From Pseudomonas fluorescens (lineage in GTDB: Bacteria; Pseudomonadota; Gammaproteobacteria; Pseudomonadales; Pseudomonadaceae): a stretch of DNA of 64,000 nucleotides. Positions 37,078 through 46,641 of the stretch are shown piece after piece; position 1 is the first letter of the stretch; each line of letters begins with the position of its first letter. Both the position numbers and the translations under genes were made by a program. The stretch is taken from positions 1,798,001-1,862,000 of the forward strand of contig NZ_CP038438.1 in the NCBI RefSeq assembly GCF_004683905.1. Direction: 5' to 3'. The notes under the pieces are model-generated. The model was not told the DNA's origin. It worked only from the letters and a program-made list of their open reading frames with translations, and did not search any database.

Positions 37078-38391
37078 ATGAAAGTTTTGAAAGGTCAGGA
37101 CATCCTGGCACTGGGCTTTATGACATTTGCCCTGTTCGTCGGGGCCGGCAACATCATTTTCCCGCCTATCGTCGGCCTGCAGTCCGGACCTAACGTCTGG
37201 ATGGCGGCGCTGGGCTTCCTGATCACGGCCGTCGGTCTGCCGGTGGTCACCGTCGTCGCCCTGGCCAAGGTCGGTGGCGCGATGGATGCGCTGAGCAGCC
37301 CGATTGGCAAGATCGCCGGTGGTGTGCTCGCCGCGGCATGCTACCTGGCGGTCGGCCCGCTGTTCGCCACCCCGCGGACCGCGACCGTGTCGTTCGAAGT
37401 GGGACTCGCGCCGCTGACCGGCGAAAGCCCGCTGGCGCTGTTCCTCTACAGCTCGGTGTACTTCCTGCTGGTGTTCTTCATCTCGCTGTATCCCGGCCGT
37501 CTGCTCGATACCGTGGGGCGTTTCCTCGCGCCGCTGAAAATCATCGCCCTGGCGGTACTCGGCATCGCCGCGTTCGCCCTGCCGGCCGGTGATATCGGTC
37601 AGGCCACACCGGAATACGTCGCGGCACCGTTCTCCCAAGGCTTCATCAATGGTTACCTGACCATGGATACCCTCGGCGCGCTGGTGTTCGGTATCGTCAT
37701 CGTCAACGCGATCCGCTCCCGTGGCGTCGAGTCGCCTGCGCTGATCACCCGTTACGCGATCATTGCCGGCCTCATCGCCGGTGTCGGTCTGGCGCTGGTG
37801 TACATCAGCCTGTTCCGCCTCGGCTCCGGCAGCCACGAAGTCGCGGTCGGTGCCACTAACGGCGCGGCGGTGCTGCATGCTTACGTGCAACACACCTTCG
37901 GTTCGCTGGGCAGCGGTTTCCTCGCGGTGCTGATCTCGCTGGCGTGCCTGGTGACCGCGGTCGGTCTGACCTGCGCCTGCGCTGAATACTTCAGCCGCGT
38001 GCTGCCGCTGTCCTACAAGACCCTGGTGATCATCCTCGCCGCGTTCTCGCTGCTGGTGTCCAACCTGGGCCTGACCAAGCTGATCGCGTTCTCGATCCCG
38101 GTGCTGACCGCGATCTACCCGCCGTGCATCGTTCTGGTGGCTCTGAGCTTCTGCAAGGACTTCTGGCATGAACACGGGCGGATCCTCGGCCCGGTCATGC
38201 TGGTGTCGTTCCTGTTCGGCACCATCGACGCGCTCAAGGGCGCCGGTCTGGCCGACTGGATGCCGTCGCAGCTGTCGCACCTGCCGCTGAGCGAGCAGGG
38301 TCTGGCGTGGCTGGTGCCATGCGTGATGACCCTGGTGGTCGCCGTGGTCTGTGATCGCCTGCTGGGCAAGCGCAGCGAAGCCGTTGCCTGA
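37078..38391 (+). CDS. brnQ: Branched-chain amino acid:cation symporter (LIVCS family)
   Basis: This 437-residue inner-membrane carrier with about 12 helices takes up leucine, isoleucine and valine with Na+ or H+. The N-terminus [20 protein letters not shown] and [14 protein letters not shown] are the family signature, and [18 protein letters not shown] and [19 protein letters not shown] follow. The length is normal. No strong ribosome site precedes the ATG, so leader structure may matter for expression. It is monocistronic, with a strong terminator after it. Confidence 0.95.
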   Translation: MKVLKGQDILALGFMTFALFVGAGNIIFPPIVGLQSGPNVWMAALGFLITAVGLPVVTVVALAKVGGAMDALSSPIGKIAGGVLAAACYLAVGPLFATPRTATVSFEVGLAPLTGESPLALFLYSSVYFLLVFFISLYPGRLLDTVGRFLAPLKIIALAVLGIAAFALPAGDIGQATPEYVAAPFSQGFINGYLTMDTLGALVFGIVIVNAIRSRGVESPALITRYAIIAGLIAGVGLALVYISLFRLGSGSHEVAVGATNGAAVLHAYVQHTFGSLGSGFLAVLISLACLVTAVGLTCACAEYFSRVLPLSYKTLVIILAAFSLLVSNLGLTKLIAFSIPVLTAIYPPCIVLVALSFCKDFWHEHGRILGPVMLVSFLFGTIDALKGAGLADWMPSQLSHLPLSEQGLAWLVPCVMTLVVAVVCDRLLGKRSEAVA

Positions 38392-38435
38392 CGTTGTCTG
38401 ACCCGCCACAAACGGGTCTTCAGCGCTTAAACAGA

Positions 38436-38470
38436 AATGCCCCGTATCAATCGATACGGGGCATTTTTTA
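38436..38470 (+). terminator. Terminator after brnQ
   Basis: Perfect 13-bp stem AATGCCCCGTATC/GATACGGGGCATT with an AATC loop, then TTTTT. Confidence 0.92.
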
Positions 38471-38529
38471 TGGGCGTCTGGCAGTGTCTTTTTCCGCGAG
38501 CTAACGTCGAAGGGTTGCCGAAGTCTTAA

Positions 38530-38557
38530 TGTAGGAGCGAGCAGGCTCGCTTCTACA
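38530..38557. repeat. Short palindromic REP variant
   Basis: TGTAGGAGCGAGC next to GCTCGCTTCTACA forms a single compact palindrome related to family a ends. Confidence 0.65.
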
Positions 38558-38586
38558 GGTAGCATCCATACTCCACAGGGAATTGC

Positions 38587-39324
38587 ATGTCGTTCATCCA
38601 AGCCAATCTGATCCACCTGCTGGCCGCGCTCTGGTTTGTCATCTGCTGGGGCGGCTACACCCGTTATGCGTCGTGGAAGGCCCGCGACACCGCGTGCCTC
38701 GCCAGCGTGCTGCACCTGTATCGCGAAGACTGGATGCGCCGCATGCTGCTGCGTGACAACCGTATTGCCGACGCCAGCGTGATCGGTAATCTGGAGCGTA
38801 ACGCCTCGTTCTTCGCCTCCAGCACTCTGATCATCCTCGCCGGCATTCTCACCGTGCTCGGTGCGTCCGAACGCGCCGTGTCGCTGCTGGCGGATATCCC
38901 GATGGTGCAGCAGGCGTCGCAGGGCATGTCGGAGATCAAGTTGCTGTGTCTGGCGCTGGTGTTCGTCTATGCGTTCTTCACCTTCAGTTGGTGCATGCGT
39001 CAGTACAACTTTGCTGCGGTGCTGGTCGGTTCCGCGCCGATGATCGGTGAGCGTCAGGTCTCGGAGCAGGAGCGCAAGGCGTTCGCACTGCGGGCGGCGC
39101 GGGTGATTTCGATGGCGGCGAACCAGTTCAACTTCGGTCTGCGCTCTTATTACTTCGGCATGAGCATGCTGGCGTGGTTTGTCAGCCCGTGGCTGTTCAT
39201 GTTGATGAGTGCCGGGGTGGTCATCGTGTTGTACCGCCGCGAGTTTCATTCCGACGTGCTGGATGTGATGGTCTATACCCCTACAGAGGCACCATTGCCC
39301 GAAACCTATAAAGAGGCTGCTTGA
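38587..39324 (+). CDS. DUF599 membrane protein
   Basis: This 245-residue protein begins with a helix (about 8-24) and has an early conserved segment WGGYTRYASWKARDTACLAS. The region NLERNASFFASSTLIILAGI (about 67-86) and two further helices (about 120-140 and 190-215) match DUF599. The function is unknown. Its stop shares a base with the start of the MAPEG gene, so the two are translated together and may act in the same membrane process. Confidence 0.85.
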   Translation: MSFIQANLIHLLAALWFVICWGGYTRYASWKARDTACLASVLHLYREDWMRRMLLRDNRIADASVIGNLERNASFFASSTLIILAGILTVLGASERAVSLLADIPMVQQASQGMSEIKLLCLALVFVYAFFTFSWCMRQYNFAAVLVGSAPMIGERQVSEQERKAFALRAARVISMAANQFNFGLRSYYFGMSMLAWFVSPWLFMLMSAGVVIVLYRREFHSDVLDVMVYTPTEAPLPETYKEAA

Positions 39325-39725
39325 TGAGTATTCCGTTCTGGTGTGTGTTTATCAGTGCACTGTTGATTTACATCGCGCGCATGCCGGTGGGCAAGGCCAT
39401 GAAAGAGCAGGGTGGTTACAACAACCATCTACCGCGCCAACAGCAGGCGCAACTCACTGGCTATGGCGCGCGGGCGCTGGCGGCGCACCAGAACTGCATC
39501 GAAGCGTTCATCCTGTTCGCCGTGGGTGTGCTGATGGCGCACACCACGCAAACCCAAGGCTGGTTGATTGATGCGCTGGCGATCATCTTTGTGATCGCGC
39601 GAATTCTTTACGTGTGGTTATACCTGGCGGATAAACCATCCCTGCGCAGCCTGGTGTGGCTGGTCGGCCTGATCTGCAGTTTGTTGCTGATGATTAGTCC
39701 GACTTTTAGAACCGTATTGCTCTAA
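39324..39725 (+). CDS. MAPEG family membrane protein
   Basis: This 133-residue, four-helix protein is of the membrane-associated eicosanoid/glutathione metabolism family. The motif RALAAHQNCIEAFILFAVGV (about 49-68) is the MAPEG signature region, and ARILYVWLYLADKPSLRSLVW (about 93-113) is the second conserved part. Bacterial members may have glutathione transferase or peroxidase activity. The start at 39324 overlaps the DUF599 stop (TGATG); the TTG one codon earlier is not needed. Confidence 0.85.
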   Translation: MSIPFWCVFISALLIYIARMPVGKAMKEQGGYNNHLPRQQQAQLTGYGARALAAHQNCIEAFILFAVGVLMAHTTQTQGWLIDALAIIFVIARILYVWLYLADKPSLRSLVWLVGLICSLLLMISPTFRTVLL

Positions 39726-39763
39726 GAAAGCCTCTAAGCCAAGACTGACAAAAAATCACAGGC

Positions 39764-39796
39764 AAAAGAAAACCCGCACTTGGCGGGTTTTCTTTT
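39764..39796. terminator. Bidirectional terminator
   Basis: Perfect 14-bp stem AAAAGAAAACCCGC/GCGGGTTTTCTTTT with an ACTTG loop, serving the MAPEG gene (plus) and the lipoprotein gene (minus). Confidence 0.92.
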
Positions 39797-39813
39797 ACTG
39801 CATCAAGTCGCAA

Positions 39814-40050
39814 TTATTGCTTCTTGGCAGCTTCTTCCTGAGCAGCTTGATTCGATTCAGCCTGAGCTTTGGCAGCTTCGGCGTTTTCTTTTGCTGCGTC
39901 GTTCACTTTATCCTGAGCTTTGTTCATGTCTTGCTGAGCTTGCTCAGCATGTTGGTTTGCATCTTGAGCTTTGTCCTCGGATTTTTTATCGCAGGCAGCG
40001 AGACCGAGGGAAGCGGTCAACATCAAGGCAATAGCTAAAGTCTTACGCAT
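39814..40050 (-). CDS. Small Ala/Lys/Gln-rich lipoprotein
   Basis: This 78-residue protein has a lipoprotein signal (MRKTLAIALMLTASLGLAAC, Cys20 as the lipidation site). The mature part is almost entirely A, K, E, Q, D and N (DKKSEDKAQDANQHAEQAQQ onward), a probable single coiled coil. AAGGAG lies 8-13 bases before the ATG at 40050; an upstream in-frame ATG 44 codons earlier lacks a ribosome site. It resembles small envelope lipoproteins of the Lpp/OprI kind in general style but shows no clear homology. It could link envelope layers or respond to stress; this is inference. Confidence 0.82.
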   Translation of the reverse strand: MRKTLAIALMLTASLGLAACDKKSEDKAQDANQHAEQAQQDMNKAQDKVNDAAKENAEAAKAQAESNQAAQEEAAKKQ

Positions 40051-40208
40051 GGGGTGTTTCTCCTTATGGAAAATAACTACTGGCCTTAAGAGCGCAGCGC
40101 CAAAGGTTAAGTTCCTCATTTCCTTCAGATATATAAGTTTGTTTTTTAGTGGAACTTTTGCGGTATTTCCTACTACTGGCACAAGGCTCTAACGAGAGTA
40201 ATTATCAA

Positions 40209-40685
40209 ATGGCTGAAAACCCCGTTTTTGAGCGCGCGACACGATTTCTTTCGGCCCTGCGCCATTGTCAGGTGCTCGGTTTGACGGTACACAGCGCCAG
40301 CAGCGAAGGGCTGACGGTGAGGTTGCCGTACAGCGCGCAAATCGTCGGCAATCCACAGACCGGGGTCATCCACGGCGGTGCCATTACTTCGCTGATGGAC
40401 ACCGCGTGCGGCATGTCCACGTTGTGCGTGCTGGCGGAGTTCGAAGTCTGCCCGACCCTGGACCTGCGTATCGACTACATGCACGCCGCCGAGCCGAACA
40501 AGGACGTCTATGGCTTTGCCCAGTGTTACCGGGTCACCACCGATGTGATCTTCGCCCGCGGCTTTGCCTATCAGGATGATCCGCAGCAACCGATCGCCCA
40601 TGTCGTCGGCACATTCATGCGCATGGGCAAGGGCCTGAAGGGCACTCACGGGTTTGGCGGCACGATCAAAGGAGAGCTCTCATGA
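40209..40685 (+). CDS. PaaI-type hotdog-fold thioesterase (first of pair)
   Basis: This 158-residue protein has the hotdog pattern with VIHGGAITSLMDTACGMST (about 57-75), whose HGG and Asp lie in the acyl-CoA thioesterase active site, and TLDLRIDYMHAA on the next strand. The start at 40209 (MAENPVFERATRF) is chosen for its CGAGAG-like site; the upstream in-frame extension is not conserved-looking. It overlaps the second thioesterase gene by 4 bases. Acyl-CoA hydrolysis is the family role; the substrate is unknown. Confidence 0.85.
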   Translation: MAENPVFERATRFLSALRHCQVLGLTVHSASSEGLTVRLPYSAQIVGNPQTGVIHGGAITSLMDTACGMSTLCVLAEFEVCPTLDLRIDYMHAAEPNKDVYGFAQCYRVTTDVIFARGFAYQDDPQQPIAHVVGTFMRMGKGLKGTHGFGGTIKGELS

Positions 40686-41134
40686 GCGATGACTGGAAGC
40701 AACAATTGCTGCTGGCCCACGCCCAGGGCGATTACGCACCGCTGCTGGGGATGATTCCCTACGCCGGGCTGATCGGCGTCGAATGCTCGCGAGTCGGTGA
40801 TGAATTGCTGTTCAAGCTGCCGGCGAATAAGGACAACATTGGTAACCCTTTATTGCCAGCCATTCACGGCGGGGTGATCGCCGGGTTCATGGAGCTGGCG
40901 GCCGCGTTGCATCTGCTGATCTTCACCGGGGCGCCCGGGGTGCCGAAGATCATCGACTTCTCTCTGGATTACCTGCGCGCCGGGCAGTTTCGCGACACCT
41001 GGGCCAAGTGTCAGGTCTGTCGCCAGGGCCGGCGCGTGGCCAACGTCGCCATCACGGCCTGGCAAAGCACCGAGAGCGAACCGATTGCCACCGCCCGTGC
41101 ACATTTCAAAATTGATGAGCCCTTGAAATCCTGA
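40682..41134 (+). CDS. PaaI-type hotdog-fold thioesterase (second of pair)
   Basis: This 150-residue paralogue of the gene before it has the equivalent segments [20 protein letters not shown] (about 59-78) and [13 protein letters not shown] (about 91-103). Here the active-site acidic residue is Glu (FMELAA) where the first protein has Asp (LMDTAC). ATGA overlap with the upstream gene suggests equal synthesis and perhaps a mixed oligomer. The role is inferred from the family only. Confidence 0.83.
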   Translation: MSDDWKQQLLLAHAQGDYAPLLGMIPYAGLIGVECSRVGDELLFKLPANKDNIGNPLLPAIHGGVIAGFMELAAALHLLIFTGAPGVPKIIDFSLDYLRAGQFRDTWAKCQVCRQGRRVANVAITAWQSTESEPIATARAHFKIDEPLKS

Positions 41135-41216
41135 ACGCTGCCCCCAACTCAGTGAACAACCCGCCGCCGACCCCTCTGGATCGCGGCCACTGCCATCTGA
41201 TTGGAGTTTGATGACC

Positions 41217-43121
41217 ATGAGTGTGGAAACTCAAAAGGAAACCCTGGGCTTCCAGACCGAGGTAAAGCAGCTGCTGCACCTCATGATCCATTCGCTGTAT
41301 TCCAACAAGGAAATCTTCCTTCGCGAATTGATCTCGAACGCCTCTGACGCTGTCGACAAGCTGCGCTTCGAAGCCCTGGCCAAGCCTGAGTTGCTCGAAG
41401 GTGGCGCTGAACTGAAAATCCGTGTGAGCTTCGACAAGGACGCCAAGACCGTCACCCTCGAAGACAACGGTATCGGCATGAACCGTGACGATGTGATCAC
41501 CCACCTGGGGACCATCGCCAAGTCGGGCACCGCCGATTTCATGAAGAATCTCTCGGGCGATCAGAAAAAAGATTCGCACCTGATCGGCCAATTCGGTGTC
41601 GGCTTCTACTCGGCCTTCATCGTGGCTGACAAAGTCGACGTGTACAGCCGTCGCGCCGGCACTCCTGCCAGCGAAGGCGTGCACTGGTCGTCGAAAGGCG
41701 AGGGCGAGTTTGAAGTCGCCACCATCGACAAGCCAGAGCGCGGCACCCGCATCGTCCTGCACCTGAAGTCCGCTGAAGACGAGTTCGCCGACGGCTGGCG
41801 TCTGCGCAACATCATCAAGAAATACTCCGACCACATCGCGCTGCCGATCGAACTGCCGAAAGAAGTCACTGCCGCTGAAGGCGAAGAGAAGCCTGCCGTT
41901 GAATGGGAAACCGTCAACCGCGCCAGCGCCCTGTGGACCCGTCCGCGCACTGAAGTGAAGGACGAGGAATACCAGGAGTTCTACAAGCACATCGCTCACG
42001 ACTTCGAAAATCCGCTGGCCTGGAGCCACAACAAAGTCGAAGGCAAGCTCGAGTACAGCTCGCTGCTGTACGTGCCGGCCCGCGCGCCGTTCGACCTGTA
42101 CCAGCGTGAAGCGCCGAAAGGCCTGAAGCTGTACGTGCAGCGCGTGTTCGTGATGGATCAGGCCGAGTCGTTCCTGCCGCTGTACCTGCGCTTCATCAAG
42201 GGTGTGGTCGATTCCAACGACCTGTCGCTGAACGTGTCGCGGGAAATCCTGCAGAAAGACCCGATCATCGACTCGATGAAGTCGGCGCTGACCAAGCGCG
42301 TGCTGGACATGCTGGAAAAACTGGCGAAGAACGAGCCTGAGCAATACAAGGGCTTCTGGAAAAACTTCGGTCAGGTCATGAAAGAAGGCCCGGCAGAAGA
42401 TTTCGCCAACAAGGAAAAAATTGCCGGTCTGCTGCGTTTCGCATCGACCCAAGGCGACGACGGCGAGCAAGTTGTCGGTCTGGCTGACTACCTGGCGCGC
42501 GCCAAGGAAGGTCAGGACAAGATCTACTACCTCACCGGCGAAACCTACGCGCAGGTCAAGAACAGCCCGCACCTGGAAGTCTTCCGCAAGAAAGGCATCG
42601 AAGTGCTGCTGCTGACCGACCGTATCGACGAGTGGCTGATGAGCTACCTCAGCGAATTCGACGGCAAGACCTTTGTCGACGTGGCACGCGGTGATCTTGA
42701 TCTGGGCAACCTGGACTCGGAAGAGGACAAGAAAGCTGCAGAAGAAGTCGCCAAGTCCAAAGAAGGTCTGGTCGAGCGCCTGAAAACCGCGCTGGGCGAC
42801 TCCGTTGCCGAGGTTCGCGTCTCTCACCGTCTGACCGATTCGCCAGCCATTCTGGCCATCGGCGAACAGGACCTGGGCCTGCAAATGCGCCAGATCCTCG
42901 AAGCCAGCGGACAGAAAGTGCCGGAGTCGAAGCCGATTTTCGAATTCAACCCGAGTCACCCGCTGATCGAGAAACTCGACGGCGAGCAGAACGAAGGGCG
43001 TTTTGGCGACCTGTCGCACATCCTCTTCGATCAGGCCGCCCTGGCGGCTGGCGAAAGCTTGAAAGACCCGGCCGCTTACGTGACCCGTCTGAACAAGCTG
43101 CTGGTTGAACTGTCAGCTTGA
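41217..43121 (+). CDS. htpG: Chaperone protein HtpG (Hsp90)
   Basis: This 634-residue ATP-dependent chaperone has the GHKL ATPase motifs [40 protein letters not shown] and [13 protein letters not shown]. The middle domain has [20 protein letters not shown] and [10 protein letters not shown], and the C-terminal dimer domain ends [10 protein letters not shown]. The ATG at 41217 ([11 protein letters not shown]) is chosen for family agreement, with GGAG ten bases upstream; an ATG at 41211 would be too close to that site. A terminator follows. Confidence 0.97.
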   Translation: MSVETQKETLGFQTEVKQLLHLMIHSLYSNKEIFLRELISNASDAVDKLRFEALAKPELLEGGAELKIRVSFDKDAKTVTLEDNGIGMNRDDVITHLGTIAKSGTADFMKNLSGDQKKDSHLIGQFGVGFYSAFIVADKVDVYSRRAGTPASEGVHWSSKGEGEFEVATIDKPERGTRIVLHLKSAEDEFADGWRLRNIIKKYSDHIALPIELPKEVTAAEGEEKPAVEWETVNRASALWTRPRTEVKDEEYQEFYKHIAHDFENPLAWSHNKVEGKLEYSSLLYVPARAPFDLYQREAPKGLKLYVQRVFVMDQAESFLPLYLRFIKGVVDSNDLSLNVSREILQKDPIIDSMKSALTKRVLDMLEKLAKNEPEQYKGFWKNFGQVMKEGPAEDFANKEKIAGLLRFASTQGDDGEQVVGLADYLARAKEGQDKIYYLTGETYAQVKNSPHLEVFRKKGIEVLLLTDRIDEWLMSYLSEFDGKTFVDVARGDLDLGNLDSEEDKKAAEEVAKSKEGLVERLKTALGDSVAEVRVSHRLTDSPAILAIGEQDLGLQMRQILEASGQKVPESKPIFEFNPSHPLIEKLDGEQNEGRFGDLSHILFDQAALAAGESLKDPAAYVTRLNKLLVELSA

Positions 43122-43132
43122 TCACGTTGTAG

Positions 43133-43158
43133 AAAAACCCGCTTCGGCGGGTTTTTTC
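43133..43158 (+). terminator. Terminator after htpG
   Basis: Perfect 10-bp stem AAAAACCCGC/GCGGGTTTTT with a TTCG loop and a U-run. Confidence 0.92.
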
Positions 43159-43189
43159 ATTCTGGTGTTTAACTAATCAGGAGTCAGAA

Positions 43190-43918
43190 ATGAGCCAAGT
43201 TACTGTACGTTCCGTGGTCTATCAGCTGGATGGCCAGCCCTATGAAGGTCGTCTGGCGTTCGACGCCGAGCACAAGGGCGCGCGCCCGGGCCTGCTGATG
43301 GCGCCGAACTGGATGGGTGTCAGCGCCGGTGCGGAGGAGATCGCCAAGTCGGTCGCGGCCAAGGGCTACGTGGTGTTGATTGCTGACGTGTATGGCCAGG
43401 CAGTACGTCCGCAGAACGCTGACGAGGCCGGCGCGGCGATGATGCCGCTGAAGAACGATCGTGCACTGCTGCGCAAGCGCATGCAGGCAGCGTTCGAGCA
43501 GTTGCAGAAGCAGGGCGAGGCAGCGGTCGATACCTCGAAGCTGGCGGTGTTCGGGTTCTGCTTCGGTGGTTGCTGTGCACTGGACCTGGCGCGCACCGGT
43601 GCACCAGTGAAGGCGGCGGTGTCGTTCCACGGTACGCTGGACTCGCCGAATCCGGCGGACGCAAAGAACATCAAGGGCTCGGTGCTGGTACTGCACGGTG
43701 CCTCCGACCCGCTGGTGCCGAAGGAGCAATTGCCGGCGTTCGAAGATGAAATGAACGCGGCGAAGGTCGATTGGCAGTTGCTCAGCTACGGCGGTGCGGT
43801 GCATTCGTTTACCGATCCGCATGCCAATGTGCCGGGCAAGATGATGTACGACGCGAAGACCGCCAAGCGTGCGTTCAAGTCGATGCATGATTTGCTGGAT
43901 GAAGTGTTCAAAGCCTGA
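43190..43918 (+). CDS. Dienelactone hydrolase family protein
   Basis: This 242-residue alpha/beta-hydrolase has the nucleophile elbow FGFCFGGCCALDL (Cys as nucleophile in the GxCxGG pattern typical of dienelactone hydrolases). It also has the acid turn LHGASDPLVPKEQL and the histidine turn GGAVHSFTDP. It probably cleaves a lactone or ester; ring-cleavage genes are absent nearby, so the substrate is open. CAGGAG precedes the ATG. It is monocistronic and followed by a family d repeat. Confidence 0.88.
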   Translation: MSQVTVRSVVYQLDGQPYEGRLAFDAEHKGARPGLLMAPNWMGVSAGAEEIAKSVAAKGYVVLIADVYGQAVRPQNADEAGAAMMPLKNDRALLRKRMQAAFEQLQKQGEAAVDTSKLAVFGFCFGGCCALDLARTGAPVKAAVSFHGTLDSPNPADAKNIKGSVLVLHGASDPLVPKEQLPAFEDEMNAAKVDWQLLSYGGAVHSFTDPHANVPGKMMYDAKTAKRAFKSMHDLLDEVFKA

Positions 43919-43935
43919 AGCCTGGAAAGCTAAAA

Positions 43936-44115
43936 GCCCCCTCACCCTAACCCTCTCCCAAAGGGAGAGGGGACTGATCGGGGGATGCTCAAGGATTACG
44001 CCGACCTGAAAGTGCCTTAGTGAATCCATAATCGCCAGGATTTTTCAGGTCGATGTATGACGCCAGATACCTCGGTCGGCTCCCTCTCCCTCTGGGAGAG
44101 GGCTGGGGTGAGGGT
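43936..44115. repeat. MITE-like element, family d (longest copy)
   Basis: The terminal arms CCCTCACCCTAACCCTCTCC and GAGAGGGCTGGGGTGAGGG are 180 bases apart outside to outside. The interior includes GATTACGCCGACCTGAAAG, part of which is shared with 23001-23148. It ends 6 bases before the pirin stop. Confidence 0.8.
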
Positions 44116-44121
44116 AAAGAC

Positions 44122-44988
44122 TTAACGCGGCAATTCAATCCGCTCCACTTCCCCCGGCACCGTCGGCCAATCCCCGGCCGCCCACTTGTGCCGCGCCTCA
44201 TCGATCGCCGCCGGATCGCTCGCGACAAAATTCCAGTTGATCCGCCGAGGCCCGTCCAGCGGCGCGCCGCCAAACACCACCGCGTGCACGTCACTCTCGG
44301 CGAACAGGCTCATCTGTTCCCCGGCCGGCAACACCGCCAGCGCATGGGGTTCGAGGGGCTCGCCATTCAACTGCGCATCGCCACTCAGCACATAAATCGC
44401 GCGTTCTTCGTGCTCGGTCGGGATCAGCAAAGTGGTCGCGGTCTGCATCTTTACTTCGGCGTACAGCGTAGGAGAAAGCACCGGCACTGGCGATTCCAGG
44501 CAAAAGCCTGACCCGGCGATCATCCGGATCTGCACACCAAGGTTATCGCTGACCGGCAAGGTTGCCGCCGGGTGATGGCTGTAATGTCCCGGACCTTGCT
44601 CGTGATCCTTGGGCGAAGCGAGCCAGATCTGCAAGCCGTGCATGGTGAAGCTTTGCTCCCACAGCGGCTCGGGCGTGCGCTCGACGTGGGCAATCGCACT
44701 GCCCGCGGTCATCCAGCTGACATCGCCAGCACTGACCACCTGATCGGAGCCGAGGCTGTCCTTGTGCTGGATTTGCCCTTCGAACAGGTAGGTCAGGGTC
44801 GACAGACCAATGTGCGGATGCTGTCGGATGTTCATGCCTTTGCCCGTCGGATAAACCGTTTCGAGCATGTGGTCGAAAAACACGAAAGGCCCGATGCTGC
44901 GGCATTTGGCTGACGGCAGCGGGCGCAGGATCGGCTGGCCTTCGACGTCTTCGGCGCGCGGGCGGATGATCAGTGGTTGCGTATCCAT
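44122..44988 (-). CDS. Pirin family protein (cupin)
   Basis: This 288-residue bicupin has the N-terminal pirin pattern LPSAKCRSIGPFVFFDHM and GKGMNIRQHPHIGLSTLTYL, with metal-ligand histidines (HPHIG), then SLGSDQVVSAGDVSWMTAGS. The C-terminal cupin follows. Bacterial pirins are Fe-binding redox proteins, some with quercetinase activity. The start at 44988 (MDTQPLIIRPRAEDVEG) is normal. It is convergent with the hydrolase gene across the family d element. Confidence 0.9.
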   Translation of the reverse strand: MDTQPLIIRPRAEDVEGQPILRPLPSAKCRSIGPFVFFDHMLETVYPTGKGMNIRQHPHIGLSTLTYLFEGQIQHKDSLGSDQVVSAGDVSWMTAGSAIAHVERTPEPLWEQSFTMHGLQIWLASPKDHEQGPGHYSHHPAATLPVSDNLGVQIRMIAGSGFCLESPVPVLSPTLYAEVKMQTATTLLIPTEHEERAIYVLSGDAQLNGEPLEPHALAVLPAGEQMSLFAESDVHAVVFGGAPLDGPRRINWNFVASDPAAIDEARHKWAAGDWPTVPGEVERIELPR

Positions 44989-45049
44989 GGTGCATTCCAG
45001 GCTGAGCGGGTGATGCCAGAAGCATAACCCGCCGCTGGCAAGAGGGTGA

Positions 45050-45466
45050 TTACTGGCTGTCGAAGCCTTGTGGGGCGTGGGTTTCGATGCTGACGTCGGT
45101 GGTAGTCATCAGTTTGTGGATCGGGCAGCGATCAGCCACGCGCAGTAACTCTTCACGCTGGGCATCGTTGAGGACGCCCTTGAGGGTAAGCGTCACGTGC
45201 AGGGCGTATTTGCCTTTCTGCTCTTCGCTGTTGTCGCGTTTGACCTCGACACCCACGCCGGTCAGCGGGATGTCTTTCTTCTTTGCGTACATCTTCAGGG
45301 TCAGTGCCTTGCAGGCACCGAGCGCGGCGTCGAAGTAGTCGTGTGGCTCGGGGGCCGAGCCTTCGCCGCCGGCAGACTTCGGCACGTCGGCAAACAATTC
45401 ATGGTCATCGATCTGTACGGTGTGACGAAAACCTTCGGCGGAGACGGTATTGACGGTAACAGTCAT
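45050..45466 (-). CDS. OsmC/Ohr family protein
   Basis: This 138-residue thiol-dependent peroxidase family member has the first cysteine in FDAALGACKALTLKMYAKKK and the second in RVADRCPIHKLMTT, as expected for the OsmC two-Cys site. The N-terminus HTVQIDDHELFADVPKSAGG is typical of YhfA-type OsmC proteins. The start at 45466 (MTVTVNTVSAEGF) follows GAGGTT. It lies upstream of the pirin gene in the same direction (61-base gap), so the two oxidative-stress-type genes may be co-transcribed. Confidence 0.88.
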   Translation of the reverse strand: MTVTVNTVSAEGFRHTVQIDDHELFADVPKSAGGEGSAPEPHDYFDAALGACKALTLKMYAKKKDIPLTGVGVEVKRDNSEEQKGKYALHVTLTLKGVLNDAQREELLRVADRCPIHKLMTTTDVSIETHAPQGFDSQ

Positions 45467-45618
45467 GGCAACCTCACTGGCAGTAGGAAAAGTCGTGCGA
45501 TCAAAAAAGACCTTGCAGTTATAGAGCATTCCTACAGAGCCGCGTTCCACTTTCCTGCAGGATGAACCCTTGTGATCGGCTCAGGGTCTAGGCTATGCCT
45601 ACCTGCCGGAGATTACTT

Positions 45619-46641
45619 GTGTCCTTGTTTCGTTTGAGTCTTGCCTGCCTGCTGGCATTCGCCGGTAGCGCCAGCGCCCGCGATTACACCTACAGCGATG
45701 CGCACTTGCACTACGTGGATTTTTTCCAGGAAACCGCCGGCATGGCGAAATTGCTCACGGCCATGCAGGACAATTCCATCGACCATGTGATGATTTCCGG
45801 TATTCCCGTGGCGAAGAAGTGGCACGAGGACGAACCCAAGCGTCCGCGCTATTACGCCGGCGATGATGCCGATGCCTACTGGTACAGCGCCACCGATGTG
45901 ATCGTTGCCGATGCCGTGCAAAAGCTGACTTCGGAGCAGCGACTGCACTTCCATCCGTTCCTTTCAGGCTTCAACCCCAATGACAAGAACTCCGCCGCGC
46001 ACATCCAGCGCATGCTCGATCTGTATCCGGGGCTGTGGCAGGGCATTGGTGAAGTGTTCACCCGCCATGATGACTTGACGGCGTTGACCGCCGGCGACAC
46101 GCCACGGGCCAATAACGAGGCGATGAAGCGGATTTATCACCTGGCTGCCGAAAACGATCTGCCAGTGATGCTGCATTCCAACATCACCTCCAAGCGTGAG
46201 AAAAATCCACTGTACTTGAAGGAAATCGAAGAACCCCTGCGTAATCACCCGCACACCCGGTTCATCTGGGCGCACGCCGGCACCAGCGCGGAAATTCATC
46301 GGCACCAGACGCAACTCGATTTTCTCCTGCCCACGGTGAGTCGGATGCTTGAGGCTTATCCGAATCTGTACATCGATCTGTCGTGGAGCATGCTCACACC
46401 GTACCTGCTGGACGAGCAGGGCAAGCCGCGTGCGGAATGGCTGGCCTTGGTCGAGAAATACCCTGAGCGCTTCATGCTAGGTTCGGATGTTGTAGGTCGA
46501 TTCACCAAGCTCGGTCAGGAAATGCGCAGCTTCACGCCGTTCCTTGATGCCTTGCCTGAAGAAATTGCGCGTAAGGTCGCCCGGGATAACTTCCTGGCGA
46601 TATTGCCGCGAACAGCGGCAAAGTCCGGGAAACCGCGCTGA
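45619..46641 (+). CDS. Exported amidohydrolase-family protein
   Basis: This 340-residue protein starts at the GTG at 45619, with GGAG 8 bases upstream, giving a clean signal peptide (MSLFRLSLACLLAFAGSASA, then RDYTY). The fold is amidohydrolase-like (TIM barrel). Metal ligands are visible as DAHLHYVDF, later VMLHSN, IWAHAGTS and a terminal LGSDVVGR. It belongs to the amidohydrolase_2 group, whose members decarboxylate or hydrolyse carboxylates and lactones. A periplasmic location is unusual for this group. The substrate is unknown. Confidence 0.8.
   Translation: MSLFRLSLACLLAFAGSASARDYTYSDAHLHYVDFFQETAGMAKLLTAMQDNSIDHVMISGIPVAKKWHEDEPKRPRYYAGDDADAYWYSATDVIVADAVQKLTSEQRLHFHPFLSGFNPNDKNSAAHIQRMLDLYPGLWQGIGEVFTRHDDLTALTAGDTPRANNEAMKRIYHLAAENDLPVMLHSNITSKREKNPLYLKEIEEPLRNHPHTRFIWAHAGTSAEIHRHQTQLDFLLPTVSRMLEAYPNLYIDLSWSMLTPYLLDEQGKPRAEWLALVEKYPERFMLGSDVVGRFTKLGQEMRSFTPFLDALPEEIARKVARDNFLAILPRTAAKSGKPR

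Noticed and set aside
36972..37193. 73-codon ORF across the brnQ start
   Set aside because: It overlaps the two leader hairpins and the brnQ N-terminus in another frame, with no ribosome site.
41106..43019. 637-codon open frame antisense to htpG
   Set aside because: It matches the sense gene in extent and lacks any family signal.
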